A stretch of 64,000 bases of DNA from Mangrovibacter plantisponsor (GTDB taxonomy: Bacteria; Pseudomonadota; Gammaproteobacteria; Enterobacterales; Enterobacteriaceae). Position 1 is the stretch's first letter. The number at the start of each line of letters is the position of its first letter. Under the pieces are notes generated by a model that had not been told where the DNA came from, ran no database searches, and was given only the letters and a program-made list of their open reading frames with translations. This document shows, in pieces, positions 1 through 9,390 of this stretch. The stretch covers positions 1 through 64,000 of the forward strand of contig NZ_QGTS01000014.1 in NCBI RefSeq assembly GCF_003182475.1, given 5' to 3'. Position numbers and translations under genes: made by a program.

Positions 1-697
1 AATAACTGGTGTGAAGACCTGCCGGAAAACCATGAGCCCCAGCTGGTGCCGCCGCAACTGCGCTGGCTGACAGAGCGGAATGATATTTACCTGGAGGTGC
101 CCCGTTACCGGATTGAGGTGATGTGGGGGGGGGGTTATTTTTTCAGTAATATTGTCTGTTTTTTTAATGTTTTTTATGATTGTTACAGGAATTTATATGG
201 AGTTTTATATATTGATTCCTTTACCTCTCATTGCATTTTCCATATTAATAAAATACGGCCTTACAACCTACTTTATAGAGCCTCGCAGCCAGCCAATACG
301 CCTGAATCGCAAGCGGCAAAAACTCTATGTGTATAACTATAAACAGCCCTGGCAGCCCTGGCGGAAAGCCATAACCCGTATCAGTGTGTATAACTGGGCA
401 GATATCCACGGAGAAGTCCATTTTGAAAGCACCCCGGGTATCCGTGGCTACCACCTGTATGGGGCGTTGTGTGAACCCGGCACCCACCAGGTGGTGGAAC
501 GTTTTGTGCTGGCGAAAGAGTGGGGGGAGCGGGAGCAACTGAACCAAATCTGGAGTTACCTGTGTATGTATATGCAGCACGACGATGAACTGCCACCGCC
601 GCGCGAAGCGGGAACCCCGGACTTCTGGCAACCCCGTAAGGCCGATGCCTGGCCGGAAGCCATGGAGCGGGAATCCACCACGATATCACAGGTGTAG
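1..697 (+). pseudogene. DUF6708-like T6SS-associated protein, 5'-partial, frameshifted
   Basis: The reading frame is open from base 1, so the gene starts left of the window. Frame 1 encodes a hydrophilic stretch ending EVPRYRIEVMW, then enters a run of ten Gs at 125-134. With nine Gs the frame would pass directly into the downstream frame, giving two hydrophobic segments, the motif PIRLNRKRQKLYVY and a C-terminal half ending at 697. This layout (R-Y-R-x-E, a TM pair, then IRxNRKRxKVY) is how I remember DUF6708 proteins, which sit next to VgrG/Rhs and tssM genes in enterobacterial T6SS loci. The function is unknown; an accessory, adaptor or immunity role is possible. As written the protein is interrupted, so this is a pseudogene, a phase-variable gene or a sequencing error. 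The family name is from memory and not searched. Confidence 0.6.
125..134 (+). repeat. Homopolymeric G10 tract at the frameshift point
   Basis: Ten consecutive Gs lie inside a coding region exactly where the upstream frame (1 mod 3) must become the downstream frame (2 mod 3). Deleting one G restores a continuous reading frame. Tracts of this length slip during replication and also cause base-calling errors, so both explanations remain open. Confidence 0.9.
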
Positions 698-811
698 CTC
701 ACTTTTATGTGTGATGTGCATCATTTTATATGGTGTTTGCTGTATTTGAATTGTTTCTTTAAATGTACCACTTAGTCGAGTGTTTTTGTTTACTCAATTT
801 AAGATGAAACT

Positions 812-2032
812 ATGCCTGTTGATTTGAAAAAAATACCTGATGTGAGTTGTCGACCCAAAATGCCAGAAATTAAAAGATGGCTTGTTTTGTTTTCTTTTCT
901 GGTGATTGTGTATGTTTTTATTTTGTATTTCTTTACGAACCTTGTGGGTAGTTTTTATTTTATTTTAGTACCTGCGTTTTTTGTTTTTTCTGGTTTTTAT
1001 TTCGTGTTTTTTGTCTTCTCATTAAAGCATGTATCTGCTAATGCATGGGACAAGCAGAGAGAGGCGGTTATTCTCCAGGAGGTTCGCCGTGGGCGCAGAT
1101 CATTACAAATCCTGGCGGCTGAGTATTGTACCGCTCATTCATTTATAGATACACCATTTACACCAGCAATCAACAATCTTCTGAATAATGAGAACGTACT
1201 TTTCCCTCAGTGTTCATGGCGAGGGGAAGATAATATTCGTTTAAGCCAGTTAGCCAGGTCTGAAGGAAGAGATGAAGAACATCATATCAGTGTATTATTT
1301 GCTGAGTTGGCAAAAAAAATAGCCATTCCCCTCTCTCAGTTGCCTGGAAGTAATCCTGTTATGTTGTTATTTGAAGCATCATCATCAATAGCAGATGATA
1401 AACTTGATAACTTATGGTCACAGGCCTGGCAAGCAGTGGGTATACAGCAATCTTATACATCTATTAATGGGTCTGGTCCTAAGGTAATTGATGACTGGCT
1501 TGATAATAACATTCGCAGCAAAGCGGTATTACTGATTATTGGATTACAGTACGTGCCTGAACATACGGCAATGTCTGCTGAAGTAATCAGCGGTATATTA
1601 TTAGGTAATAGACTCACGCAACAAAAAATACATCCACTGGCGATTATCCACAGACCTGAACTTGTATTAAAAAACACAGATTATCAAAATAATATGATCA
1701 CTCAGGCATTAGATTGGGTGCCTGTTAATGCAGATAAACTTAAACACCTTTGGATCAGCGGTGTTTTAGGGGGAACCGATGAGTGTCAGGTCCTGATGCA
1801 CTCACTTGAGAACGAGCTTTTAACAGAGATTGACCGGAAAAAAGGCATTCACAATTTTAGTGATTTCATAGGTGGACCCGGTAAGGCCAGTATGAGTCTG
1901 GCTATTGCTGCAGCAACGCAATCGGTGAATCAAAAGCCTGAATATCATTTTTTAATTATACAGGAAAGTGCTTCTGCGAATATCTGGGGAATGGTTATCT
2001 CACCATGTTTTATTACTAAGGACAGTACGTAA
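812..2032 (+). CDS. T6SS-cluster membrane protein of unknown function (406 aa)
   Basis: I do not recognise this family. The N-terminus has two closely spaced hydrophobic segments (about residues 23-47 and 50-70) with a Phe/Val-rich composition. A soluble domain of about 330 residues follows, in which I see no catalytic motif; residues 345-370 contain GGPGKASMSLAIAAA and could be a small-residue-rich helix. The stop codon overlaps the tssM start (TAATG, 1 bp), so the gene is translationally coupled to tssM and probably works in or beside the TssJLM membrane complex. Base composition at the 5' end is more AT-rich than in the downstream tss genes. The start follows a weak ribosome-binding site, so the exact N-terminus is uncertain. 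Confidence 0.7.
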   Translation: MPVDLKKIPDVSCRPKMPEIKRWLVLFSFLVIVYVFILYFFTNLVGSFYFILVPAFFVFSGFYFVFFVFSLKHVSANAWDKQREAVILQEVRRGRRSLQILAAEYCTAHSFIDTPFTPAINNLLNNENVLFPQCSWRGEDNIRLSQLARSEGRDEEHHISVLFAELAKKIAIPLSQLPGSNPVMLLFEASSSIADDKLDNLWSQAWQAVGIQQSYTSINGSGPKVIDDWLDNNIRSKAVLLIIGLQYVPEHTAMSAEVISGILLGNRLTQQKIHPLAIIHRPELVLKNTDYQNNMITQALDWVPVNADKLKHLWISGVLGGTDECQVLMHSLENELLTEIDRKKGIHNFSDFIGGPGKASMSLAIAAATQSVNQKPEYHFLIIQESASANIWGMVISPCFITKDST

Positions 2033-5000
2033 TGGGAAAAATAACAAAATGGTTCAAGGAAAATAACAGGCTTTATTGGTTTGTGGTAATCAGTGCCTTA
2101 CTTGCTGGAAGTATACTCTATTATATTGTTCTTTTTTATTCGGCTTGGCTGGGTGTTATTCGTGATACACCTTCGTGGCATAGTTGGGAAAGTAATGTCA
2201 GAGTAAGTATCATCATATTTTCTGTTGTCAGTATCTTAATGTTTATAATTTTTTATAAAAGAGGCAAAGATGACTTTTTGTCTGAGAGAAATAATACTCC
2301 AGGAGATGATATAGCAATAGCCATTAACGAGAAGTCAGCAGACACTTCATGTTCTATAAATGTCGAAATTTGTGATTATCTGCGAAATCGCTCCGGGCCA
2401 TTTTGGCGCCGCAAAGTCCGCCTGCTCCTGATTACCGGTGATGACGGTGCTGTCAGTCGCCTGGTCCCAGGTCTTAAAGAAAACCAGTGGCTGGAATGCA
2501 ACGGCACCGTGCTGATATACGGTGGTAATCTGGATAGCCGGCCTGATGCTGAAAAGCTCAATGCCTTGCGTAAACTGCGCCGGTTCCGCCCACTGGATGC
2601 CATTATCCGGGTGCTGGACACCACACAGTCTCTGACTCCCCTGCGTAGTGACACAGACCTGCGTAGCCTGGAAAAGATCAGTGAGATCCTGCGTTATTCG
2701 CCCCCAGTCTGGCTGTGGCAACTGTGCGCCAGTGCATGGCCGCAGGAGGGCAGAGAACCACAGGCTGTGGGAATAACTCTGCCACGCAATGCCATGCCGG
2801 ATGACGTGGAAGCACAGCTAAATGCACTGTTGCCGCAGTTACGCCAGCAAGGGTTGTCGCAGGTGGGGAGTAACTGGTCATATGATTTTTTGCTGCGCCT
2901 GGCATGGCAACTGGGGCAAGGGGGCAGCGCACAATGGAAGGCCCAACTGATCCCCTGGCTGCAAGGTGCGTCATCGCGTATTTCACTGAGAGGGGTGATG
3001 TTCAGCCAGCCTGAGCCTGTGGCAAAAAATGGTGGCAAGGAGACTACCCCAATGCATCCTCATGCGCTGGTGTTGCCACCAACCTGGCAGGGAGTGTTGA
3101 ATGGCTGTGCGCGGGTACGTGGTTTTCGGGTGGGCCGCCCATGGGAGCCGGTACTTGCGTGGAGCCTGGCGGCTCTGTGCGCTGTCTGGTTTACCGGCCT
3201 GTTGATTTCAGCAACAGTCAATTACTACCATATTTCCACTGTTGCTGCTCGTGCTCACGCCCTGGATGTCAACCCGCCAGTATCAGATGCTCAGCTCACT
3301 GCTCTGCATGCCCTGCGCAACGATGCCGGGCGCTTGCAATACCACATCCGGCAGCGCGCGCCTTTGTACTGGCGTTTTGGTCTGGATCATAGCCAGCCGT
3401 TGCTGGATGCGCTGCTTCCTTATTACGGCAGGGCGAATAACCACCTGATACGCGACCCAGCCAGCCAGGCGTTGGCACAGTCATTACGTACCCTGGTGAA
3501 TACCCCTCCGGACAGTAGCCAGCGGGCAGCACTGGCCAAATCCGGCTATGACCAGCTAAAAGCCTGGCTGATGATGTCACAGCCTGAGCGGGTGGATGCC
3601 GCTTTTTTTACCGAAGTCATGGCAAGCGTACAACCAGCACAGCCCGGCCTGTCGCAAGGGTTGTGGCAGGCACTGGCTCCAGATTTATGGGCGTTCTGGA
3701 TGGATTTGCTGCCATCTCAGCCTGGCTGGGCAATTACCCCCGACAATGCCCTGGTGACCTGGAGCCGCCAGGTACTGTTACAACAGGTGGGGCAGCGTAA
3801 CGCGGAAAGTAACCTGTATAACGGTATTTTGCTGGCTGTGCGGCGTAATGTGGCAGATGTCACGCTGGAAGACATGACAAACGGCACAGAGGTTGGGCGA
3901 TTATTCTCAACGCGGGAAGTGGTTCCGGGAATGTTTACCCGCCAGGCCTGGGAAAATAGTGTCGCACAGGCGATTGACAGCGCGGCGAATGCCAGGCGAG
4001 AAGAAATTGACTGGGTTCTGAGTGACGGGCGGAATAGTGTCTCGGCTGATATCTCACCGGAAGCCCTGAAAACCCGGCTAACACAACGGTATTTTACTGA
4101 TTTCGCCGGAGCCTGGCTGAATTTTCTCAATAGCCTTCAACTAACTCCGGCAAACACCATTGCCGATGTTACCGACCAACTGACCCTGATAAGTGATGTC
4201 CGCCAGTCTCCGGTTATTGCCCTGATGAACACGCTTGCCTGGCAGGGCCAGACAGGGCGGCAGGGGGAAGGATTAGCAGGCATGTTGTTGCGACCGGTTA
4301 AAAACCTGGCCAGTGGGCCGCAGCCTGTTATAGACCAGCTTGCCGCCGAACCACAAGGGCCACTGGATGATACTTTTGGTCCTTTACTGGCGCTGGCTGG
4401 CATTTCAGGTGGCACTGGCGTGATAAGCGCAGACAGCAGCTTAAGCCTGCAAACGTGGCTGACCCGTATTACGCGGGTGCGCCTGCGTTTGCAACAAGTG
4501 GCTGCAGCGCCAGACCCACAGGAAATGATGCAGTCCCTGGCGCAAACCGTGTTTCAGGGAAAAAGTGTGGATCTGACAGATACGCGCCAGTATGGCAGCC
4601 TGATGGCCGCGAGCCTTGGAGAAGAGTGGAGCGGTTTTGGCCGAACTGTCTTTGTGGAACCTCTGACCCGGGCATGGGAAGCGGTTCTGCACCCGTCAGC
4701 CATCAGCCTGAATGGCCACTGGAAACGCTCTGTGGTGGCTGACTGGCAGACTGCTTTTGGTGGGCGTTACCCACTGGCAGACAGCAAGAGTGAGGTGTCA
4801 CTGCCAATGCTGGCTGAATTCATTCGCGCTGACAATGGGCGGATTGACCGTTTCTTGTCCACACAACTGGGAGGTGTCTTGCACAAGGAGGGCAGCCGGT
4901 GGGTTCCAGATAGCGCTAACAGCCAGGGTCTGACATTTGACCCGGCTTTTCTGGAAGCAGTAAACCAACTGAGCCAGTTAGCAGAGATCCTGTTTACCGA

Positions 5001-5475
5001 TGGCCAGCAAGGTATTCGCTTTGAACTCCAGGCGCGCCCGGCACCAGAAGTGGTGGAAACTCGCCTGACCATTGATGGCCAGCAACTGCACTATTTTAAC
5101 CAAATGGCCGACTGGCATACTTTCCGTTGGCCGGGTGAAACATACCAGCCCGGGCTGATGCTGACATGGGCATCAACCCGGGCTGGCACTCGTCTGTTTG
5201 GTGATTACACCGGCACCTGGGGGCTTGTCCGTTGGCTGGAACAGGGAACCAGCAAGCCTCTTAGTCGCAGTGAGTGGATGATGAGTTTCACAGCACCGGA
5301 TGGCCGGGAGCTGGAGTGGGTATTACGTTCACAACTGGGGAAAGGTCCGCTGGCTTTGTTAGCCCTGCGGGGTTTCCGGTTGCCAGAAAAAATATTTATT
5401 GTGGAACCGCATATCTCCAGCCCAAACGCCCCTGTCGCCAGCAACAGCGTAGTGATGCAAGGAACTGAAGAATGA
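2032..5475 (+). CDS. tssM: Type VI secretion system membrane-complex protein TssM (IcmF family)
   Basis: TssM (1147 aa, a normal length) is the inner-membrane, periplasm-spanning core of the TssJLM complex that anchors the T6SS baseplate. Two N-terminal TM segments (about 13-41 and 58-75) are followed by a cytoplasmic domain, a third TM near residues 372-395 (after GRPWEPVLAW), and a long periplasmic region with the IcmF-related and C-terminal beta-rich domains that contact TssJ. The position where many TssM proteins have a Walker A P-loop reads LLITGDDGAVSRL, with no GK(S/T), so ATP binding is probably lost, as in a subset of the family. The start overlaps the upstream stop by 1 bp and the stop overlaps tssA by 4 bp (ATGA), consistent with one operon. 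Confidence 0.95.
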   Translation: MGKITKWFKENNRLYWFVVISALLAGSILYYIVLFYSAWLGVIRDTPSWHSWESNVRVSIIIFSVVSILMFIIFYKRGKDDFLSERNNTPGDDIAIAINEKSADTSCSINVEICDYLRNRSGPFWRRKVRLLLITGDDGAVSRLVPGLKENQWLECNGTVLIYGGNLDSRPDAEKLNALRKLRRFRPLDAIIRVLDTTQSLTPLRSDTDLRSLEKISEILRYSPPVWLWQLCASAWPQEGREPQAVGITLPRNAMPDDVEAQLNALLPQLRQQGLSQVGSNWSYDFLLRLAWQLGQGGSAQWKAQLIPWLQGASSRISLRGVMFSQPEPVAKNGGKETTPMHPHALVLPPTWQGVLNGCARVRGFRVGRPWEPVLAWSLAALCAVWFTGLLISATVNYYHISTVAARAHALDVNPPVSDAQLTALHALRNDAGRLQYHIRQRAPLYWRFGLDHSQPLLDALLPYYGRANNHLIRDPASQALAQSLRTLVNTPPDSSQRAALAKSGYDQLKAWLMMSQPERVDAAFFTEVMASVQPAQPGLSQGLWQALAPDLWAFWMDLLPSQPGWAITPDNALVTWSRQVLLQQVGQRNAESNLYNGILLAVRRNVADVTLEDMTNGTEVGRLFSTREVVPGMFTRQAWENSVAQAIDSAANARREEIDWVLSDGRNSVSADISPEALKTRLTQRYFTDFAGAWLNFLNSLQLTPANTIADVTDQLTLISDVRQSPVIALMNTLAWQGQTGRQGEGLAGMLLRPVKNLASGPQPVIDQLAAEPQGPLDDTFGPLLALAGISGGTGVISADSSLSLQTWLTRITRVRLRLQQVAAAPDPQEMMQSLAQTVFQGKSVDLTDTRQYGSLMAASLGEEWSGFGRTVFVEPLTRAWEAVLHPSAISLNGHWKRSVVADWQTAFGGRYPLADSKSEVSLPMLAEFIRADNGRIDRFLSTQLGGVLHKEGSRWVPDSANSQGLTFDPAFLEAVNQLSQLAEILFTDGQQGIRFELQARPAPEVVETRLTIDGQQLHYFNQMADWHTFRWPGETYQPGLMLTWASTRAGTRLFGDYTGTWGLVRWLEQGTSKPLSRSEWMMSFTAPDGRELEWVLRSQLGKGPLALLALRGFRLPEKIFIVEPHISSPNAPVASNSVVMQGTEE

Positions 5476-7067
5476 GTAACCTCCAGAATCTTATTTCCGC
5501 CTGTGGTACAGACGAAAAGACATTAAGAGCAAAAACGCAGTCGCATATTGTTGACTGGGAACGCTGGATGCAACCAATCAATGAAAACGACCCGACTGGG
5601 GGCGATTCGGGTTATGACGATGATTTCCAGTTGATGCGCGATGAAGTTAACAAACTCACCGGCACAGACACCGCCCTGATTTGCCAGCTTGCCGAAAAGC
5701 TACTTACTACTACCAGTAAAGATCTGCGTGTTATCACCTTTTATGTTTGGGCGCGCCTGCATCAGGATGGAGAAACAGGCCTTGCTGAAGGGCTTGAATT
5801 GCTTGCGGGTATGCTTGAAAAATATGGCACCCGTCTGCATCCTTTGCGCGAACGCACCCGGAAATCGGCACTTGAATGGTTAACCAGCCGCAAGGTTATG
5901 GACAGCCTGTTGCTGTACCCCGAAGTTGATATGGCTGTGATGCCACGTATTACTGGCGCTTTATTGTTAGTGGAACAGGCAATTGTGCAGTTAGATGCGC
6001 CGTCCCGGCCGGAGCTGGCACCTCTATACCAGGGGTTAAACCAGCGCCTTGAACAAAGCGGGGGAGCCAGTAGTCTTGTGCCGCAGAACAGCCGTGAAGA
6101 GAATAATGGCAGGCCTGCCACGAGATCTTCAGCACCTGTTATGTCTTCGGTCTCTTCGGGGCGGGATCTGCTTGATCAGGCTAAAGTGCTGGCAGCATAC
6201 CTGCGTGATCAGCCCGGTGGCTGGCTTGCAGGGCATCACCTGATAAAGAGTATCCGTTGGGATACGCTGGCAACCTTACCTCCACTGGATTCAGCCGGCC
6301 GCACACGCCTGGTACCGCCAAAGCCGGATAACCGGGCACATCTTAAACGCCTGTATCTTCAGCAAAGTTGGAACGAATTACTAGAGCGTGCAGATAACTT
6401 ACAGGCGCAGGGGGTTAACCACCTGTGGCTTGATGTGCAGTGGTATATCTGGCAAGCCCTGCTCAAAATGGATAACGACACTGTCCGGGCCGACATTATT
6501 TGCCGTGACCTTCAGGGCTTGCTAACCCGGCTTCCCGGGCTGGAAACCCTGGCCTTTGACGACGGCACTCCTTTTGCAGATGAAGTCACACTGAGCTGGA
6601 TCAACGCCAGTGTGCTGGGCGAGGGTAACAACTGGAAAGAAGAACCGGTTAATGCACCAGACTTATCCGGTGATGCAGTACTGGCACTCGAAGCAGAAGC
6701 GATACAACTCGCAGACACCGAAGGCGTTGAGGCCGCCTTAAACTGGTTGCAACTCCGCCCGGGTTTTTCTTCTGCTAAAGACCGGTGGATGGTACGCCTG
6801 CTGATGGCAAGGGTAGCCGAACAGTACAATAAAAATGAACTGGCACTGCATTTGTTAAGTGACCTGGATAACCGTGCCAGCGCTCTCACCCTTGACCACT
6901 GGATACCTGAACTTATGTTTGAAGTGAAAGCCCGCTGGGTAAGGTTACTCCGGGCAAAAGCCGGGCGTAATGAGGCAGATAAACTGCGCCTTCAGGCAGA
7001 AATGGACACGCTGTTATCCGGGTTGATTGCGCTGGATCCTGCCCGGGCTGCGGTATTGTGTAACTGA
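5472..7067 (+). CDS. tssA: Type VI secretion system protein TssA (ImpA N-terminal family)
   Basis: This 531-residue protein opens with the ImpA_N domain (about 30-150), recognisable from the segment PINENDPTGGDSGYDDDFQLM, and continues with alpha-helical middle and C-terminal domains ending LLSGLIALDPARAAVL. TssA proteins help assemble the baseplate and prime or coordinate polymerisation of the Hcp tube and TssBC sheath, in the cytoplasm at the distal sheath end or the baseplate. The ATG lies inside the last codons of tssM (4-bp overlap). A second ImpA_N protein is encoded at 11452, so the cluster has both a soluble TssA and a membrane-anchored relative. Confidence 0.92.
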   Translation: MSNLQNLISACGTDEKTLRAKTQSHIVDWERWMQPINENDPTGGDSGYDDDFQLMRDEVNKLTGTDTALICQLAEKLLTTTSKDLRVITFYVWARLHQDGETGLAEGLELLAGMLEKYGTRLHPLRERTRKSALEWLTSRKVMDSLLLYPEVDMAVMPRITGALLLVEQAIVQLDAPSRPELAPLYQGLNQRLEQSGGASSLVPQNSREENNGRPATRSSAPVMSSVSSGRDLLDQAKVLAAYLRDQPGGWLAGHHLIKSIRWDTLATLPPLDSAGRTRLVPPKPDNRAHLKRLYLQQSWNELLERADNLQAQGVNHLWLDVQWYIWQALLKMDNDTVRADIICRDLQGLLTRLPGLETLAFDDGTPFADEVTLSWINASVLGEGNNWKEEPVNAPDLSGDAVLALEAEAIQLADTEGVEAALNWLQLRPGFSSAKDRWMVRLLMARVAEQYNKNELALHLLSDLDNRASALTLDHWIPELMFEVKARWVRLLRAKAGRNEADKLRLQAEMDTLLSGLIALDPARAAVLCN

Positions 7068-7101
7068 ATACACATGCAATTAATTGAAAGAGGGATGAGT
7101 T

Positions 7102-7377
7102 ATGGCCAGAGGCCATTATCTGGTAATGGGCGACAAGACTACCTGCGGTGGAAGGATTATTGAAGGGGCAGTGGATCACCAGTTACTTGGTATGCCGGTT
7201 GCGTGTGAGGGCGATAAGGTCTCTTGTGGTCTGACTCCTTTTATTTATGTGATTCAGGGGGGAATATTAACTGACACGCTGCATGGGCGAAAGCTGGCGG
7301 GTACTCTTGAAAGTATCAGTACCTGCCCGTGTAAAGCTCGGTTCATTCCTTCACTCCCGCTGGATACTTATGAGTGA
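7102..7377 (+). CDS. PAAR-domain protein (T6SS spike tip)
   Basis: This 91-residue protein begins MARGHYLVMGDKTTCGGRI and has the compact glycine-rich pattern of PAAR proteins (GDKTTCGG, then GDKVSCG, then a hairpin with HGRKLAGTLES and CPCKARFIPS). Such proteins fold into a cone that sits on the VgrG trimer, sharpening the spike and binding effectors. There is no C-terminal extension, so it carries no fused effector. It follows tssA by 34 bp with a good ribosome-binding site (GAGGGATGAG). The Cys and His positions fit the metal site at the cone tip. Confidence 0.85.
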   Translation: MARGHYLVMGDKTTCGGRIIEGAVDHQLLGMPVACEGDKVSCGLTPFIYVIQGGILTDTLHGRKLAGTLESISTCPCKARFIPSLPLDTYE

Positions 7378-7635
7378 ATCAGAGTATTGCTGTGCGCTGT
7401 GGTGTTATTTTATGGCAATTCAATTGCTGTGATATTTACGGCTAAAATAAATTAAATTTATTTTTTGTGAAGGTGATTATTGTTTTAATTGAAACTAATA
7501 ATCGCTTTTTCTTTTTTTAAATTATATGTGGTGATTTTTTCCATCCCTGTGAGTGTTGCAAGTTAGTTTTTTTATATTTCACAAACAAAAAATAGTTAGT
7601 GAAAACTTACAATTATTACCCAAGTAGAAAATATT
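7378..7635 (+). promoter_or_regulatory. AT-rich spacer between PAAR gene and tssF, with weak terminator-like hairpin
   Basis: This is the only long gap inside the tss cluster (258 bp), and it is far more AT-rich than the genes around it. GATTATT at 7475-7481 pairs with AATAATC at 7497-7503, followed by a T-rich run, which could be a weak intrinsic terminator. The distal half may hold a promoter for tssF-tssG-tssJ-tssE-tagA, since tssF has no strong ribosome-binding site and is not coupled to the gene before it. AT-rich spacers in T6SS clusters are typical H-NS targets, but I see no specific site. Confidence 0.4.
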
Positions 7636-9390
7636 ATGGATGATTTAACTCTGCGTTATTACGACGCTGAAATGCGTTACCTGCAAGAAGCAGGTGAAGA
7701 ATTTGCCCGGGCTTACCCGGACCGGGCGGCCATGCTTAATCTTGATAAATCCGGTGCCCGTGATCCGTATGTTGAACGGTTGTTTGAAGGGTTCGCATTT
7801 TTAATGGGGCGGTTGCGGGAAAAACTGGATGATGACCTGCCTGAACTGACAGAAGGGCTGGTCAGCCTGTTGTGGCCTCACTATTTGCGCACTATTCCTT
7901 CGCTATCTATCGTCGAGTTTTCACCTGACTGGCGCGAAATGAAGGAAAGGCACCAAATTCGTAAAGGTTTTGAAGTGCTTTCCCGGCCAATAGGCGAAAA
8001 GGGAACTCAGTGCTGCTACACCACTACCCGCGAACTTGGCCTGTACCCACTTTCGCTGGAAAAGGTCTCTTTGAAAACTAATCAGAATGGGTGTTCAGTA
8101 ATTAATTTCCGTTTCAGTTGCAGTAACCTTGCAGACTGGAGTCATATTAATCTGAGTGAACTCCCCCTTTATTTTAATGCAGATGCCCCGCTGGCCTGTG
8201 CAATGCACGAGGCATTTACCATGAATGCTGGCCGAATGTGGTTACAGTTATCAGATGGCAGTGAACCCCGTGAATTTGGCGGTTATTTTACTGCTTACGG
8301 TTTTGATGATGACGACAACCTGTGGCCAAAGAGCCACAGCAGTTTTAGTGGTTATCAGTTATTACTGGAATATTTTACCTTCCGTGAAAAGTTTATGTTC
8401 ACCAGCCTGCGTGGCCTGGAAACCGTTAACTTCCCGCCAAATTTGCAATGGTTTGAGGTTGAGGTTCTCCTGGCCCGGCGCTGGGAGCATGATTTCAGCT
8501 TTAGCGAAAAACACATACGCCTGAACTGTGTACCCGTTATTAATTTGTTTCGGCTGGAGTCAGACCCGCTCAATATAAATTCTCTGCAAACGGAATACCT
8601 GTTAACGCCAATGCGGATTCAGGACGGTTATACAGAAATTTACGCTGTCGATGAGGTAACCTCATCCAGCTCACATACCTATGTGCCATTCTCAAGCTTC
8701 CGCCATAAAGGCGGCATGATGTGCCATGAGGCACCTGAGTATTACTATCATACCAGGGTTCGCCGTGGGCCGTCTGGTTTGCATAATACCTGGCTGATTC
8801 TGGGCGGGGAGGCCTTTGATAACCATACTGTCCCGGCTGATGAAAGCCTGTCCCTTACATTGACCGGAACAAATGGCCAATTGCCACGCCGGGCGTTGCA
8901 AAGCACGGTGCTGGATACCGTGATGAGAGCGACTGCTGTCAGTATCACGGTAACTAATCTGTGTGCACCTACGCTCCCTTGTTACCCACCCGAGCAGGAC
9001 CGCTTTCACTGGCGTATTCTCAGCCACCTTGGCAGCAGCTTCTTATCCATGATGGATGACGCAGAAGTATTACGCGGCACGCTGGCGCTTTATGAATGGA
9101 CTCACAGCGAGATGAACCGGCGCAGGCTGGAAGCGATTATTGATGTTAAGCATTCAGAAACCGAACGCTTTGAGCAAGGTTACCTGGTTCGTGGCGTGCA
9201 AATTGAGGTAGTACTCGACAGCCATGGTTTTGCCGGAAGAGGGGACATCTGCCTGTTTGGCGAAATGTTAAGCCGTTTCTTTGCCTTGTATACCGACATC
9301 TATCTGTTTAATCGCCTGGTAATCACCTTGCAACCAACCGGAGAACGACTGGAATGGGAAGAGAAACGCAGCCGTCATATTCCAGGCTGA
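7636..9390 (+). CDS. tssF: Type VI secretion system baseplate protein TssF (VasA/ImpG)
   Basis: TssF (584 aa) is a baseplate wedge subunit that binds TssG, TssE and TssK and resembles phage T4 gp6/gp7 in role. The N-terminal stretch LRYYDAEMRYLQEAGEEFA followed by DPYVERLFEGFAFLMGRLREKLDD is the family hallmark. The C-terminal part (RGVQIEVVLDSHGFAGRGD, then LFGEMLSRFFALYTDIYLFNRL) matches the conserved end of the family. The gene overlaps tssG by 37 bp. It lies after an AT-rich spacer with a poor ribosome-binding site, so its transcription start may be local. Confidence 0.95.
   Translation: MDDLTLRYYDAEMRYLQEAGEEFARAYPDRAAMLNLDKSGARDPYVERLFEGFAFLMGRLREKLDDDLPELTEGLVSLLWPHYLRTIPSLSIVEFSPDWREMKERHQIRKGFEVLSRPIGEKGTQCCYTTTRELGLYPLSLEKVSLKTNQNGCSVINFRFSCSNLADWSHINLSELPLYFNADAPLACAMHEAFTMNAGRMWLQLSDGSEPREFGGYFTAYGFDDDDNLWPKSHSSFSGYQLLLEYFTFREKFMFTSLRGLETVNFPPNLQWFEVEVLLARRWEHDFSFSEKHIRLNCVPVINLFRLESDPLNINSLQTEYLLTPMRIQDGYTEIYAVDEVTSSSSHTYVPFSSFRHKGGMMCHEAPEYYYHTRVRRGPSGLHNTWLILGGEAFDNHTVPADESLSLTLTGTNGQLPRRALQSTVLDTVMRATAVSITVTNLCAPTLPCYPPEQDRFHWRILSHLGSSFLSMMDDAEVLRGTLALYEWTHSEMNRRRLEAIIDVKHSETERFEQGYLVRGVQIEVVLDSHGFAGRGDICLFGEMLSRFFALYTDIYLFNRLVITLQPTGERLEWEEKRSRHIPG

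Noticed and set aside
46-336. Separate 96-residue gene at the left edge
   Set aside because: It is the upstream half of the DUF6708-like gene running out of frame after the G10 tract, not a gene of its own.
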